24,758 nt of DNA from Granulosicoccus sp964435305 (GTDB taxonomy: Bacteria; Pseudomonadota; Gammaproteobacteria; Granulosicoccales; Granulosicoccaceae), in NCBI GenBank assembly GCA_964435305.1, contig CAYSZH010000060.1, positions 1-24,758 on the forward strand. The letters run 5' to 3'. The position numbers and the translations under genes were made by a program. Positions 8,111 through 15,530 of this stretch are shown here, in pieces; the stretch's first letter is position 1, and each line of letters opens with the position of its first letter. The notes under the pieces are model-generated. The model was not told the origin of the DNA. It ran no database searches and saw nothing but the letters and a program-made list of their open reading frames with translations.

Positions 8111-8614
8111 ATGAATTTTACGCTTATTGAGAGCCCGATAGGTCCACTTATGCTTGTCGGAAACGAATCAGGCCTCACCCAAATACTGTTTCCAGACCAG
8201 GGCAGCCCTGCACAAGCGCTCCCACATTGGACGGAAAATGCCGAGGCTTTCAGCGCTGCAAGCGCGCAGCTTCAAGCCTATTTCGATGGTGAGCTAAAAT
8301 GCTTTGACGTGGAATTGGCACCCAGTGGCACAGCGTTCCAGCAAAGTGTGTGGACGGCACTACTTAGGGTTAACTATGGTGAAACCGTCAGCTATAAGCT
8401 TATCGCCGAGCAAATAGGCAAACCCAAGGCCTCGCGCGCGGTGGGCGCAGCTAATGGTGCCAACCCCATTCCCATCATTATTCCCTGTCACAGAATCATT
8501 GGATCGAATGGTGCTCTGACAGGATTTGCAGCTGGGTTACTGACCAAGCAATGGCTCCTGGCGCACGAAAGTGGTGAGCAATCTCTGTTTAACTTAGACG
8601 AATTTAGCGACTAA
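8111..8614 (+). CDS. ogt: Methylated-DNA–[protein]-cysteine S-methyltransferase (Ogt type)
   Basis: A 167-residue suicide DNA-repair protein that transfers the methyl group from O6-methylguanine to its own cysteine. The active-site motif IPCHRII is present with Cys126. The Arg finger lies in SRAVGAANGANP (Arg109), and the DNA-binding helix segment is TVSYKLIAEQIGKP. The N-terminal ribonuclease-H-like domain (residues 1–70) is present. The length and the lack of an AdaA-type domain fit Ogt rather than Ada. The frame could open at a TTG three codons earlier (8102), but the ATG at 8111 gives the usual N-terminus (MNFTLIESPIGPL). No Ada-box or other regulatory site was seen in the 48-bp divergent gap. 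Confidence 0.93.
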   Translation: MNFTLIESPIGPLMLVGNESGLTQILFPDQGSPAQALPHWTENAEAFSAASAQLQAYFDGELKCFDVELAPSGTAFQQSVWTALLRVNYGETVSYKLIAEQIGKPKASRAVGAANGANPIPIIIPCHRIIGSNGALTGFAAGLLTKQWLLAHESGEQSLFNLDEFSD

Positions 8615-8655
8615 CAATTAAGGGCTATCGAGCTATTGCACCCGGCCAGCAAGCT

Positions 8656-9297
8656 TCAGTCGGGTACGCTACCGTAGATAAGTCGCTCCCAAAAACCAGG
8701 TTTAAGCTTCTGTTCGCATTGCGCATATTGTGAGCGATAGGTGTCAGCTCGATTTTGAACTCGCTTGGCTACAGGCAAAAGCCAGGCCTTCTTTTTGTGC
8801 GTACCCCTGGCAAAACCAGCAGGCCCTTCGTGATAGTTTAAATACAGGTTGTAGGCGTCGGATGTTGCAATGCCATTGCGTTTATTCGCCTCTTTAATAT
8901 ACCAATGAATAAAGTCAGTCGCGTCTGCAAACTTGTTGCGTTTACGACGATACGCGCCGGTGGCTTTTTGATATTGCGCCCAGGTGCCATCAATGGCCTG
9001 TGCATAACCGTAAGCACTACTGGCCCGGCGCCATGGAATAAAGCCTAGCAAATAGGTCCGCGGCGGCCGAGCACGGCTTTTGAACGCCGACTCCTGATTC
9101 ATGAACGCCATTGGGATATGCATGGAGGTACCCCATTTTTTTTGGGCTCTTGTTGCAGCGCGATACCAGCTGCGCTTTTCGGAGAATACCGAACAGATAT
9201 TATCGGGTCGAGCCGGTGCTGAACTGGCACAACCTCCCAGAGCAAGCGCCAGACACATCACCACAACATTACCACTGGGCTTGGGCATAAAGAGCAT
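8656..9297 (-). CDS. Lipoprotein with SLT-type (lytic transglycosylase-like) domain
   Basis: A predicted lipoprotein: the N-terminal hydrophobic stretch ends in the lipobox LGGC, with Cys23 if translation starts at 9297. The mature part carries the lysozyme-like SLT signature: HIPMAFMNQESAF with a candidate catalytic Glu69, SAYGYAQAIDGTW (94–106), and NLYLNYHEGPAGFARG (150–165) near the third conserved block. The family cleaves peptidoglycan between MurNAc and GlcNAc, and a lipid anchor would place it at the periplasmic face of a membrane. A basic insertion (YRRKRNK, about 116–122) sits in the middle. The start is uncertain: ATG 9297, ATG 9288 and an in-frame start at 9351 are all possible, without a strong ribosome binding site. 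Enzymatic activity is inferred from family motifs. Confidence 0.8.
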   Translation of the reverse strand: MLFMPKPSGNVVVMCLALALGGCASSAPARPDNICSVFSEKRSWYRAATRAQKKWGTSMHIPMAFMNQESAFKSRARPPRTYLLGFIPWRRASSAYGYAQAIDGTWAQYQKATGAYRRKRNKFADATDFIHWYIKEANKRNGIATSDAYNLYLNYHEGPAGFARGTHKKKAWLLPVAKRVQNRADTYRSQYAQCEQKLKPGFWERLIYGSVPD

Positions 9298-9486
9298 GGA
9301 ATATCGTTTACACAATGAAGACCAAACCACGTTACCAGAAAACTTCGTCAACTGTGTTTTATAGGCCGTGTCGATGCGGTAATGGCGAACTCAACTCGGC
9401 CACAATTCCTACCTAACGTTTAGATAGAGAGTACCGGCGCGGTTCTTGCGACAGCAGTACATGATAAAGCGCTTTTGGGACGTTTC

Positions 9487-10317
9487 ATGAGTCGATTTAA
9501 CTGTATTTGCGTGGCTTTGCTTCTGGTACTGAGCGCCTGTGCTTCAACAGAACAGAGGCCAGAAGAGCCAGAAACGCATGAACCAAAACTTATCAGTAAA
9601 CTTCCAAGTGAAATCGAAACGTTCAGTTTTGATGGCTACCGGTTTTTCGAAGATAATTCCGCTGGCTATACACTGCGTTTCAGCAATGCTCGCAAACACC
9701 GCCTCGCCGATGTTTATATCTACCCCGTAGCAGAGCAAAACGAAAAGCTAGATCACAACACCTTGGTGATGGGGTCCACACGCGCCACCATTCAAGCGAT
9801 CGGCCTGGCGGTTAACCAGGGCATTTACTCCAATTTTAATGTGGTGGGTGCGGCCACTCGGGTACGCGGGTTTCGAACCGTTGCGCGTGTTGAAGCCACT
9901 TACCTCAGAGAGAACCTGGCTTCATATACACTGGTGTATCAAACTGAGTACGATGGCACATTGATGAAAATTCGCTTGTCTATGCCAGATAATGAAAGTA
10001 ACCGCAGCAGCACCGAATGGGATCGTTTCGCAGAACGCATGTTTACCGAGATAGTGGACAACCTGGATGATGAGCGCAAGGCGGCTAATAAGTTAACGTC
10101 CGACGTTGACGGGGATGAGAGCAAAAATGCCAGCGGTAATAGAGCGCTTGATTTTGACGCCTGGAAAAATGATGCGTCGGACAATGAAGCTTCAGGAAAA
10201 GAAGCTCCTGCTAATGACGACGATGGCAAAGATGCCAACAGTATCGACAAAGAGGACGCTGAAGAGGCGACCGATTCAAATAAACAACTCACTGATCTGA
10301 TGCCCAGTATGATTTAA
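9487..10317 (+). CDS. Lipoprotein with highly acidic low-complexity tail, function unknown
   Basis: A 276-residue protein with a lipoprotein signal (MSRFNCICVALLLVLSAC, Cys18). The central part (about 45–190) has alternating beta-like segments with no family I recognise. From about residue 195 on, the chain becomes a low-complexity, presumably disordered tail rich in Asp, Glu, Lys, Asn and Ala, for example NDDDGKDANSIDKEDAEEA. The ATG at 9487 is preferred over TTG 9475 because it follows a GGGA at suitable distance and gives a compact signal sequence. It diverges from the SLT lipoprotein, so the two may share a regulatory region. Its last 42 bases overlap the 3' end of the convergent ProXp-ala gene. 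No function is assigned. Confidence 0.8.
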   Translation: MSRFNCICVALLLVLSACASTEQRPEEPETHEPKLISKLPSEIETFSFDGYRFFEDNSAGYTLRFSNARKHRLADVYIYPVAEQNEKLDHNTLVMGSTRATIQAIGLAVNQGIYSNFNVVGAATRVRGFRTVARVEATYLRENLASYTLVYQTEYDGTLMKIRLSMPDNESNRSSTEWDRFAERMFTEIVDNLDDERKAANKLTSDVDGDESKNASGNRALDFDAWKNDASDNEASGKEAPANDDDGKDANSIDKEDAEEATDSNKQLTDLMPSMI

Positions 10318-10794
10318 CAGGCGACGTAGCTGCACAGGCTCTATCGCCAAGGTTGCGCTGTTATCCAGCGGATGAAAATTTGCAAGCGGTGCATCCAGTA
10401 TCGCTTTCTGAATAAACACAGTCACTTTGCGATCGGTATCGTTAACCAAAGCAAGCGGTGTCACTGCACCCGGGATGACTCCCAAATGTTCCATCAACCT
10501 TTCAGGGCTGGCGAAACTTAAGCCGCCAGCTTCAATAGTGTTGCCTAAGGATTTTAAATCGACCTTAGTGTCGTCCAGCAGCACCACCAGCCAATACCGC
10601 TTTTTCTTATTCCTTAAAAACAGGTTTTTGCAATGCACACCCGGTAGATGTGCACAGTGCATCTGCGCCTCCTCCACTGTGAACACCGGAGGATGTTCGT
10701 GTTGTGTGAAGCTAATGCCCAGATCCTTCAGTAATTGCAGGAGTGACGTGCGATTGAACGCGGGCGTGGGCAGTAAATCCTGGGTATCTGGCAT
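10276..10794 (-). CDS. Prolyl-tRNA editing protein, ProXp-ala/YbaK family
   Basis: A 172-residue free-standing trans-editing hydrolase of the YbaK/INS family, closest in layout to ProXp-ala (PrdX), which deacylates Ala-tRNA(Pro). Visible motifs are FTQHEHPPVFTVEEA (29–43), the HLPGVHCKNLFLRNKK block with Lys56, LGVIPGAVTPLALVND (104–119) and FHPLDN (140–145), all typical of this subgroup. The frame can also open at a TTG (10818), but ATG 10794 gives a normal N-terminus. The 3' end overlaps the lipoprotein gene tail-to-tail by 42 bases. A 6+2+6 inverted repeat lies about 50 bases upstream of the start. Substrate specificity (Ala versus Cys) cannot be decided by eye. Confidence 0.85.
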   Translation of the reverse strand: MPDTQDLLPTPAFNRTSLLQLLKDLGISFTQHEHPPVFTVEEAQMHCAHLPGVHCKNLFLRNKKKRYWLVVLLDDTKVDLKSLGNTIEAGGLSFASPERLMEHLGVIPGAVTPLALVNDTDRKVTVFIQKAILDAPLANFHPLDNSATLAIEPVQLRRLLNHTGHQISELFI

Positions 10795-10842
10795 TGTCAG
10801 TGTGTGATCCAAACGCAATAAGGCTATTCTCCCTCATATAGA

Positions 10843-10856
10843 TGTGCATTTGCACA
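10843..10856. promoter_or_regulatory. Inverted repeat upstream of the ProXp-ala gene
   Basis: Perfect 6-bp arms around a 2-base centre, tgtgca-tt-tgcaca, about 50 bases before the ProXp-ala start. The spacing would suit a dimeric repressor. No cognate regulator is known and short palindromes occur by chance, so confidence is low. Confidence 0.25.
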
Positions 10857-11133
10857 GCTAATCCGCCACTGGTTCCATGCCTATCTATCGCTGTGGGCAA
10901 CGGCGTAAGTTGCTTAAATCCACTTAGACGCTCAGTGCATTGGGTGTTTTTTAAAATGCGCCGCGCGCCGTAACGGCTTTAGATTGTTAAGCGCTTCACA
11001 GCACCGGTCACCGCGCCGTTTTTTGTCGACTTCGTCATTCCAAAACCACGACGATTTCTCAAGTCGATTTTTACTCCCAAAAACTCCACTACTTTCCGTA
11101 ACTTAGCAGCGCTCTAACTTGCCTGCCGATATT

Positions 11134-11161
11134 TTGACAAGCCCTATTTTCACTCTATCTC
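11134..11161 (+). promoter_or_regulatory. Candidate sigma70 promoter, distal, for the PagP-like gene
   Basis: Perfect -35 hexamer TTGACA at 11134–11139, a 16-base spacer and a weak -10 TATCTC at 11156–11161. It would give a leader of about 160 nt. Confidence 0.25.
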
Positions 11162-11200
11162 ATTGTTTTATAACGACATTGGGGTAACAGCCCTACCCAC

Positions 11201-11229
11201 TTGCGTGATGTTTTTTCTGGCAGTAAAGT
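11201..11229 (+). promoter_or_regulatory. Candidate sigma70 promoter, proximal, for the PagP-like gene
   Basis: -35-like TTGCGT (11201–11206), 17-base spacer, -10-like TAAAGT (11224–11229). Transcription would begin near 11236, a few bases before the first leader hairpin. Each hexamer is only a partial match. Confidence 0.3.
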
Positions 11230-11240
11230 GCACGTCAGTT

Positions 11241-11289
11241 TCCCGGCAGTACTTCGGGAGACGGGGTAAACAAGCCGGCAACGACCGGC
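11241..11289 (+). promoter_or_regulatory. Two 5'-leader hairpins before an A-rich ribosome binding region
   Basis: Two perfect 5-bp stems: TCCCG/CGGGA (11241–11245 with 11255–11259) and GCCGG/CCGGC (11274–11278 with 11285–11289). They are followed by an A-rich unpaired stretch (11290–11312) and a strong GGAG (11316–11319) eight bases before the ATG. This layout resembles leaders that stabilise abundant outer-membrane-protein mRNAs; function is inferred. Confidence 0.35.
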
Positions 11290-11326
11290 CCAAAAAAATA
11301 AAAATATAAAAAGTCGGAGAATAAAA

Positions 11327-11818
11327 ATGACAAACCGAATCATAAAAAAATTATCTATTGCTGTTGCCATTATTGCACTTGTTATGACAGCAACACCATC
11401 ACACGCAAACGACGGTCACCTTGTATTCAGCGCAGCCGCGGTACATTTTAAGAACTTCAACGAGCGTCGTGCCTTTACACCTGGTATCGGTTGGGAATAC
11501 TCACCAACTGGCAAGATCGGTTTCCACGTAGGTACCGTATCTGACAGTTTCGGGTACCAAGGCGGTTATGCCGGTATCAACTACGGTACTCGCCGAATCC
11601 TGAACAATCGTGTTCGCTTCTTGCTGGGTGCGTCTGCTGTGCACAAGCAATACCACGTGAACTCTGAGCCAGAGACAAAAATCCTGCCTTTCCCGGTAAT
11701 GGAAATCAAGTTCTCAGAGCGTGCTCAATTAAATGTAACTGGTTCTCCTGAACTGGACTTCAACGGTTCGAAAAACAACGCCGTTATGTTCTTCCAATTC
11801 AAGATGAAGCTGAACTAA
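11327..11818 (+). CDS. Small outer-membrane beta-barrel, PagP-like (candidate lipid A palmitoyltransferase)
   Basis: A 163-residue exported protein with a clear signal peptide (cleavage probably after SHA, residue 27). The mature chain has alternating beta strands. It resembles PagP at several points: His40 followed by FNERRAFTPGIGWEY (compare YNERPWGGGFG in PagP), VSDSFGYQGGYAGINYG (compare FKDSWNKWEPIAGYGW) and ILPFPVMEIKF with a final NAVMFFQFKMKL (compare the PagP ending). The catalytic trio of PagP (His, Asp, Ser) could thus be His40, Asp73 and Ser74. PagP transfers palmitate from phospholipid to lipid A in the outer membrane. Length and the shorter first loop differ from enteric PagP. 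It has a strong ribosome binding site and codon use that looks optimised. The fold call is fair; the enzymatic call is tentative. Confidence 0.6.
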   Translation: MTNRIIKKLSIAVAIIALVMTATPSHANDGHLVFSAAAVHFKNFNERRAFTPGIGWEYSPTGKIGFHVGTVSDSFGYQGGYAGINYGTRRILNNRVRFLLGASAVHKQYHVNSEPETKILPFPVMEIKFSERAQLNVTGSPELDFNGSKNNAVMFFQFKMKLN

Positions 11819-11941
11819 GTTACCCACCCTTATTCTTTGGGTCTGTCTTACCCCTTTCGGCTGGCTTGCTTAATCGCGGTCAGCCGCTATTTACTCATAA
11901 GGGTTAGGCCGAGCTAAACGATACGCTACGCACAATCAATG

Positions 11942-12868
11942 TTAAGACAAACCAGCGGAAATCGCTGTCGCAGATGTGATCAGTTCGTCTTTGGTTAACG
12001 CAAATACCCCCGAGCCGCCGCCCTCAAATTCCAGCCACAGAAACGGCACATTGGGATACGCGTTTTCAAGTGCTTCAGCACTGTTACCAACCTCTACCAC
12101 CAACAGACCACTGTCGTTCAGATAATTGCCAGCTTGCGCAAGCATGCGGCGAGTCAGGTCCAAACCATCATGCCCCGATGCCAGCCCAAGCATGGGTTCG
12201 TGGCGAAATTCATCCCCCATTGAAGCAATATCTCCTGCATCGACATACGGTGGGTTCGAAATGATCAAGTCGTAGCTTGCATCGATCTTGTCAAACAGCG
12301 CACTGTTGATTAAGTCCAGACGTGCTCCAAGTTGATGCAGTGCCACATTTTCTTCCGCCAGGGACAAGGCGTCTGTCGATATATCACTGGCATCCACCTG
12401 CGCTTGTGGCATGGCATACGCACAGGCAATGGCAATGCAAGCACCACCTGTACACAGATCGAGTACCCGAGTGGCGGCCTGAGTGTCAATTAAATTAAAA
12501 CAGTCATTGTTGATAAATTCGGCCAGCGGTGAGCGCGGCACCAGCGCACGCTCATCGCACAGAATTTCGTGGCCGGCAAACCAAGATCTACCGGTAATGT
12601 AGGCGGCCGGTTTGCGCTCAGAAATACGTTGTTGCATCACGGCGTTATACCGAACTATCTGGCCCGCATCCAGGCATTGGCTATAGTCTGGCGCCTCAAT
12701 GGGTGATATACCCAAGGCAAAAAGTGTTAGCCAGGCGGCTTCATCAATTGCTGTATAAGTGCCGTGCCCAAACGTCAACTGATGCAATTCAAATTGATTA
12801 GCCGCATAGCGAATAGCCTCTTCAACTGTGGTCGCATTACCTTGCGCCAATGCACGAAAAACTGTCAT
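11942..12868 (-). CDS. prmB: 50S ribosomal protein L3 N5-glutamine methyltransferase PrmB
   Basis: A 308-residue SAM-dependent enzyme that methylates a glutamine of ribosomal protein L3 during 50S assembly. The N-terminal helical domain (TVEEAIRYAANQFELHQLTFGHGT) and ERKPAAYITGRSWFAGHE are typical of PrmB. The SAM motif is LDLCTGGACIAIACAYA (136–152), and the glutamine-binding motif NPPY is at 205–208. The block RHEPMLGLASGHDGLDLTRR distinguishes PrmB from PrmC. The open frame extends to 12916, but ATG 12868 gives the usual family length (E. coli about 310). It diverges from the SCO1/SenC gene; the starts are 94 bp apart. No promoter is obvious there. Confidence 0.94.
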   Translation of the reverse strand: MTVFRALAQGNATTVEEAIRYAANQFELHQLTFGHGTYTAIDEAAWLTLFALGISPIEAPDYSQCLDAGQIVRYNAVMQQRISERKPAAYITGRSWFAGHEILCDERALVPRSPLAEFINNDCFNLIDTQAATRVLDLCTGGACIAIACAYAMPQAQVDASDISTDALSLAEENVALHQLGARLDLINSALFDKIDASYDLIISNPPYVDAGDIASMGDEFRHEPMLGLASGHDGLDLTRRMLAQAGNYLNDSGLLVVEVGNSAEALENAYPNVPFLWLEFEGGGSGVFALTKDELITSATAISAGLS

Positions 12869-12962
12869 ATTCAACAGACCTAGAGAACGAGTAAGGCAGT
12901 ATAATCTCCCTATCACGCTCTCGTACTAACTAACTGCACGTCGATATTCTCGGAGACAATCG

Positions 12963-13703
12963 TTGAAACAATCGTCGAAGTACCCAATTCGAAACCGAAT
13001 CGAAGGAAAAGCACTGGTTCTGGCCTTGGTCGCAGTTCTGGCAATTGGCGCCGGGATATTTGCCGGTCTGTATACCTCAGGTAGCCGTGGTACAGACGCC
13101 CTGACCAGCTCTGAGAACGAAGATGCTGCTGCGACATCTGCAGACAAAAGAGACTATGCCGCTATTCAAAAAAAACTGGCAAGCTCCACCGTTTTTCCAG
13201 ATAATTTTAAATCGGTACCCGCTTTTAATTTGTTACAAGGTGTCGAACAACCCATCACCGAAGCCGCATTGAATGATCAGTGGACGGTGATGTTTTTTGG
13301 TTTTATACACTGCCCGGATGTGTGTCCTATAACCCTGAACACAATGAATTCTGTTGTCGCCAAAATAAGCGAGAGCAGCGCCCCTGTGCCGCAAGTTATG
13401 TTCGTGTCGGTAGACCCAGTTCGTGATACTGCAGATAAAGTGAGTCAATATGCCCAGTACTTTAATCAAGACTTTATTGGTGTGACCGGTGAGCTTACCG
13501 CCATCACCGAACTCACCCGAAAGCTTGGCATTGTAGCAAGCTACACCGCTTCTGAAAGTAATCCCAATGAATATACCGTTGACCACACAGCCTCGATGTT
13601 GCTCATCGACCCTCAGGGGCGCGTCAGAGCTAAATTAAACGCACCGCACGAAGTAGATTCAATTACGACTGATTACTTATCACTGATCTCAGGTTTAATT
13701 TGA
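12963..13703 (+). CDS. SCO1/SenC family copper chaperone, membrane-anchored
   Basis: A 246-residue thioredoxin-fold protein that delivers copper to the CuA site of cytochrome c oxidase or acts as a thiol reductase there. A single N-terminal membrane segment (about residues 17–38, ALVLALVAVLAIGAGIFAGL) anchors it with the domain in the periplasm. The copper ligands are Cys117 and Cys121 in HCPDVCPIT, with His208 in VDHTASM. The start is a TTG at 12963: GGAGA lies about 7 bases upstream and no in-frame ATG occurs before the domain, so the unusual start codon is well supported. A PCu(A)C chaperone follows 167 bp downstream on the same strand, which fits a shared copper-delivery role. No oxidase genes are in the window. 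Confidence 0.93.
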   Translation: MKQSSKYPIRNRIEGKALVLALVAVLAIGAGIFAGLYTSGSRGTDALTSSENEDAAATSADKRDYAAIQKKLASSTVFPDNFKSVPAFNLLQGVEQPITEAALNDQWTVMFFGFIHCPDVCPITLNTMNSVVAKISESSAPVPQVMFVSVDPVRDTADKVSQYAQYFNQDFIGVTGELTAITELTRKLGIVASYTASESNPNEYTVDHTASMLLIDPQGRVRAKLNAPHEVDSITTDYLSLISGLI

Positions 13704-13870
13704 TCTCTAAATTAGCCTGATGTCAGGAATACGCAAATTTTGTTGCAACAGCCCAATAAATTTTATTAAGTGTGCGTTAAGTTAATCCAAATAACATAAT
13801 CAAAACGATCTTCTTCACACATTGTTGCCTCAGACACTATTTTTAAAAAGGCTTTCGGAGCTACACAAAC

Positions 13871-14551
13871 ATGTATAAACGTATTTTTAAAACCGTCTTC
13901 GCAAGCTTGGTTATATTGCCCCTAACTGCTTTACACAGCACCGCGTTGTATAGCCAAGAGCAGCTGCTGGTTGTCGATCCAATAGTAGTGGAAACACCAC
14001 CAGGTGTTTCGGTCGCTGCCGGGTTTATGACTCTCGTTAATGAAGGAAAAGACGATATAGTTATCACGAGCGCTTACAGTAGTACGATTAAAAAAGTGGA
14101 GCTTCACCTAAGCCAGGTTGAAAACGATGTGGCCAGCATGACTAAGCAGGAAACAGTTACGATCAAAGCTGGAGAGACACTCAAGCTGCAGCACGGTGGC
14201 TTACACATCATGCTAATGGCACTAGATAAGCCTTTAAAAACCGGCGACAAAGTCGACATCATTTTGGAAACCAATTTAGGCCCTATGCTCATCGATATGC
14301 CAGTTGCGCGACTGGATCATGCCCAGCACAGCATGACAAAGTCTGAACACGAGACTATGCACGGCGATAGCGATATGAAATTGGAGACCATGCAAAGTAA
14401 GGGTGAGAATGCAATGGAGACCATGCACGGCGAAAGCGACAAACAGATGGAAGCCATGGCAGACGATAAAATGATAAAAAAGTCATCAGAAGTAATGAAG
14501 CATAAGCACCATGCTGACCCGGACACAAGTTCAACGAAATCCATCAACTGA
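13871..14551 (+). CDS. PCu(A)C periplasmic copper chaperone with Met/His-rich tail
   Basis: A 226-residue exported protein (signal peptide about residues 1–28, MYKRIFKTVFASLVILPLTA…). It contains the canonical copper motif H-x10-M-x21-H-x-M exactly: His79, Met90, His112 and Met114. The cupredoxin-like domain spans about residues 32–145. Beyond it is an unusual tail of about 80 residues holding 11 Met and 8 His (counted from residue 143), including two near-copies of METMHGxSD and the ending HKHH. Such tails in related proteins bind additional copper ions. It follows the SCO1/SenC gene, and the family is known to hand Cu(I) to SCO proteins or directly to CuA. A GGAG lies 12 bases before the ATG. 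Domain call is secure; tail function is inferred. Confidence 0.93.
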   Translation: MYKRIFKTVFASLVILPLTALHSTALYSQEQLLVVDPIVVETPPGVSVAAGFMTLVNEGKDDIVITSAYSSTIKKVELHLSQVENDVASMTKQETVTIKAGETLKLQHGGLHIMLMALDKPLKTGDKVDIILETNLGPMLIDMPVARLDHAQHSMTKSEHETMHGDSDMKLETMQSKGENAMETMHGESDKQMEAMADDKMIKKSSEVMKHKHHADPDTSSTKSIN

Positions 14552-14615
14552 GACTGGCTTTTAGCGCTCTTATTTTCACAGCGACTGCTCGCACAATAAA
14601 CCTGGTTAGCAAAAT

Positions 14616-15470
14616 ATGCTCCTCGACTGGATTAAGACCGCAGCGCTGTTTCCGCTACCACACCACCTATTGTCACGTGCTGTATTGTGGCTAACACGCC
14701 GTGAGTCACGGTTTTCGACGGCGGCGATTAAAAAGTTCTCACATCTTTTCAATGTGGACATGACGGATGCAGCTGAACCAGCACCAGAATGTTATACCAG
14801 CTTTAATGCCTTTTTTACTCGAGCTCTGAAGCCTGAAGCCAGGCCAATAGCCGCAGGTTCAAATGAAATCGCTTGCCCCGCCGATGGCCGAATCTCGGCA
14901 ATAGGCTCAATCGAAAACGGGCAAGTCTTTCAGGCAAAAAATCGAGACTACTCTTTACTAACCTTACTGGGTGGCGATGAATTTGCCGCCAATCGGCTTA
15001 GCAATGGCAGCTTCACGACAATCTATTTATCACCCCGTGACTATCACAGGCTACACATGCCATCGGATGGGCAGTTGCTTAGCCAGACGCATATACCAGG
15101 CCGTTTGTTTAGCGTAGCGCCACATACCGTGCGCGCCCTGCCTAATCTGTTTACTCGTAATGAACGCGTTGTTGCCGTATTTGAAACAGACCATGGTTTG
15201 ATGGCGCTTGTGCTCGTGGGGGCGATTAATGTTGCAGCTATCGAAACGGTTTGGCATGGGTTGGTAACCCCGCCACAGCGCAATGCAATTTCTCGCATCG
15301 AATATGCAGGCGATCAATCTATAAAGCTCTCGCGTGGTGAGGAAATGGGGCGCTTCAATATGGGCTCCACCATAATCGCTTTGTTTGAACACAATACCCG
15401 GTGGCGAGTTGACATGCAGCCACAATCTGATGTGCGTATGGGACAATTTATTGGGGAGATTCAGTCGTAA
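14616..15470 (+). CDS. psd: Phosphatidylserine decarboxylase proenzyme
   Basis: A 284-residue membrane-associated enzyme that decarboxylates phosphatidylserine to phosphatidylethanolamine. The catalytic residues appear at the positions used by E. coli: Asp90 (CPADGRI), His144 and His147 (YHRLHMP), and the self-cleavage site Gly250–Ser251–Thr252. Cleavage would turn Ser251 into the pyruvoyl group of the alpha chain. The usual LGST motif reads MGST here (GRFNMGSTIIALF); Gly-Ser-Thr is retained, so processing should be unaffected. The length matches the short bacterial class. The gene starts 64 bp after the PCu(A)C gene, with no obvious ribosome binding site. Its 3' end converges on the HExxHW gene, with a short hairpin between them. 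Confidence 0.95.
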   Translation: MLLDWIKTAALFPLPHHLLSRAVLWLTRRESRFSTAAIKKFSHLFNVDMTDAAEPAPECYTSFNAFFTRALKPEARPIAAGSNEIACPADGRISAIGSIENGQVFQAKNRDYSLLTLLGGDEFAANRLSNGSFTTIYLSPRDYHRLHMPSDGQLLSQTHIPGRLFSVAPHTVRALPNLFTRNERVVAVFETDHGLMALVLVGAINVAAIETVWHGLVTPPQRNAISRIEYAGDQSIKLSRGEEMGRFNMGSTIIALFEHNTRWRVDMQPQSDVRMGQFIGEIQS

Positions 15471-15508
15471 ATTGTTTCAAACCATAGTCAATTAGTGTAT
15501 CGAATGGT

Positions 15509-15524
15509 AAAGCTCGCAGCTTTT
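15509..15524. terminator. Candidate bidirectional terminator between convergent genes
   Basis: A compact hairpin, AAAGCT-CGC-AGCTTT, followed by one more T, in the 60-bp gap between the psd stop and the stop of the convergent HExxHW gene. The A/T-ended stem gives U-rich ends in both directions. The stem is only 6 bp with a 3-base loop, so it is modest. Confidence 0.4.
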
Positions 15525-15530
15525 ATGTCC

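Larger units (their letters stand above)
10795..11326. other. About 530-bp intergenic region between ProXp-ala and the PagP-like gene
   Basis: No credible gene is seen on either strand. The left end holds the ProXp-ala promoter region with an inverted repeat at 10843–10856. A G/C-rich patch near 10955–10975 and 11010–11022 shows no convincing hairpin. The right end (11134–11326) holds two candidate sigma70 promoters and the structured leader of the next gene, listed separately. This is the longest gene-free stretch in the window. Confidence 0.6.

Noticed and set aside
10712..10900. 62-codon open frame on the - strand across the ProXp-ala start.
   Set aside because: It overlaps the 5' part of the ProXp-ala gene in another frame and shows no motif.
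10950..11035. G/C-rich patch ending in a T-run, considered as a small RNA with terminator.
   Set aside because: I could not form a stable stem directly before the T-run (only about 6 bp with a very large loop).
11822..11886. Weak hairpins (ACCCA/TGGGT; CGGCTG/CAGCCG) between the convergent PagP-like and prmB genes.
   Set aside because: Short stems with long loops and no T-run; not convincing as a terminator.
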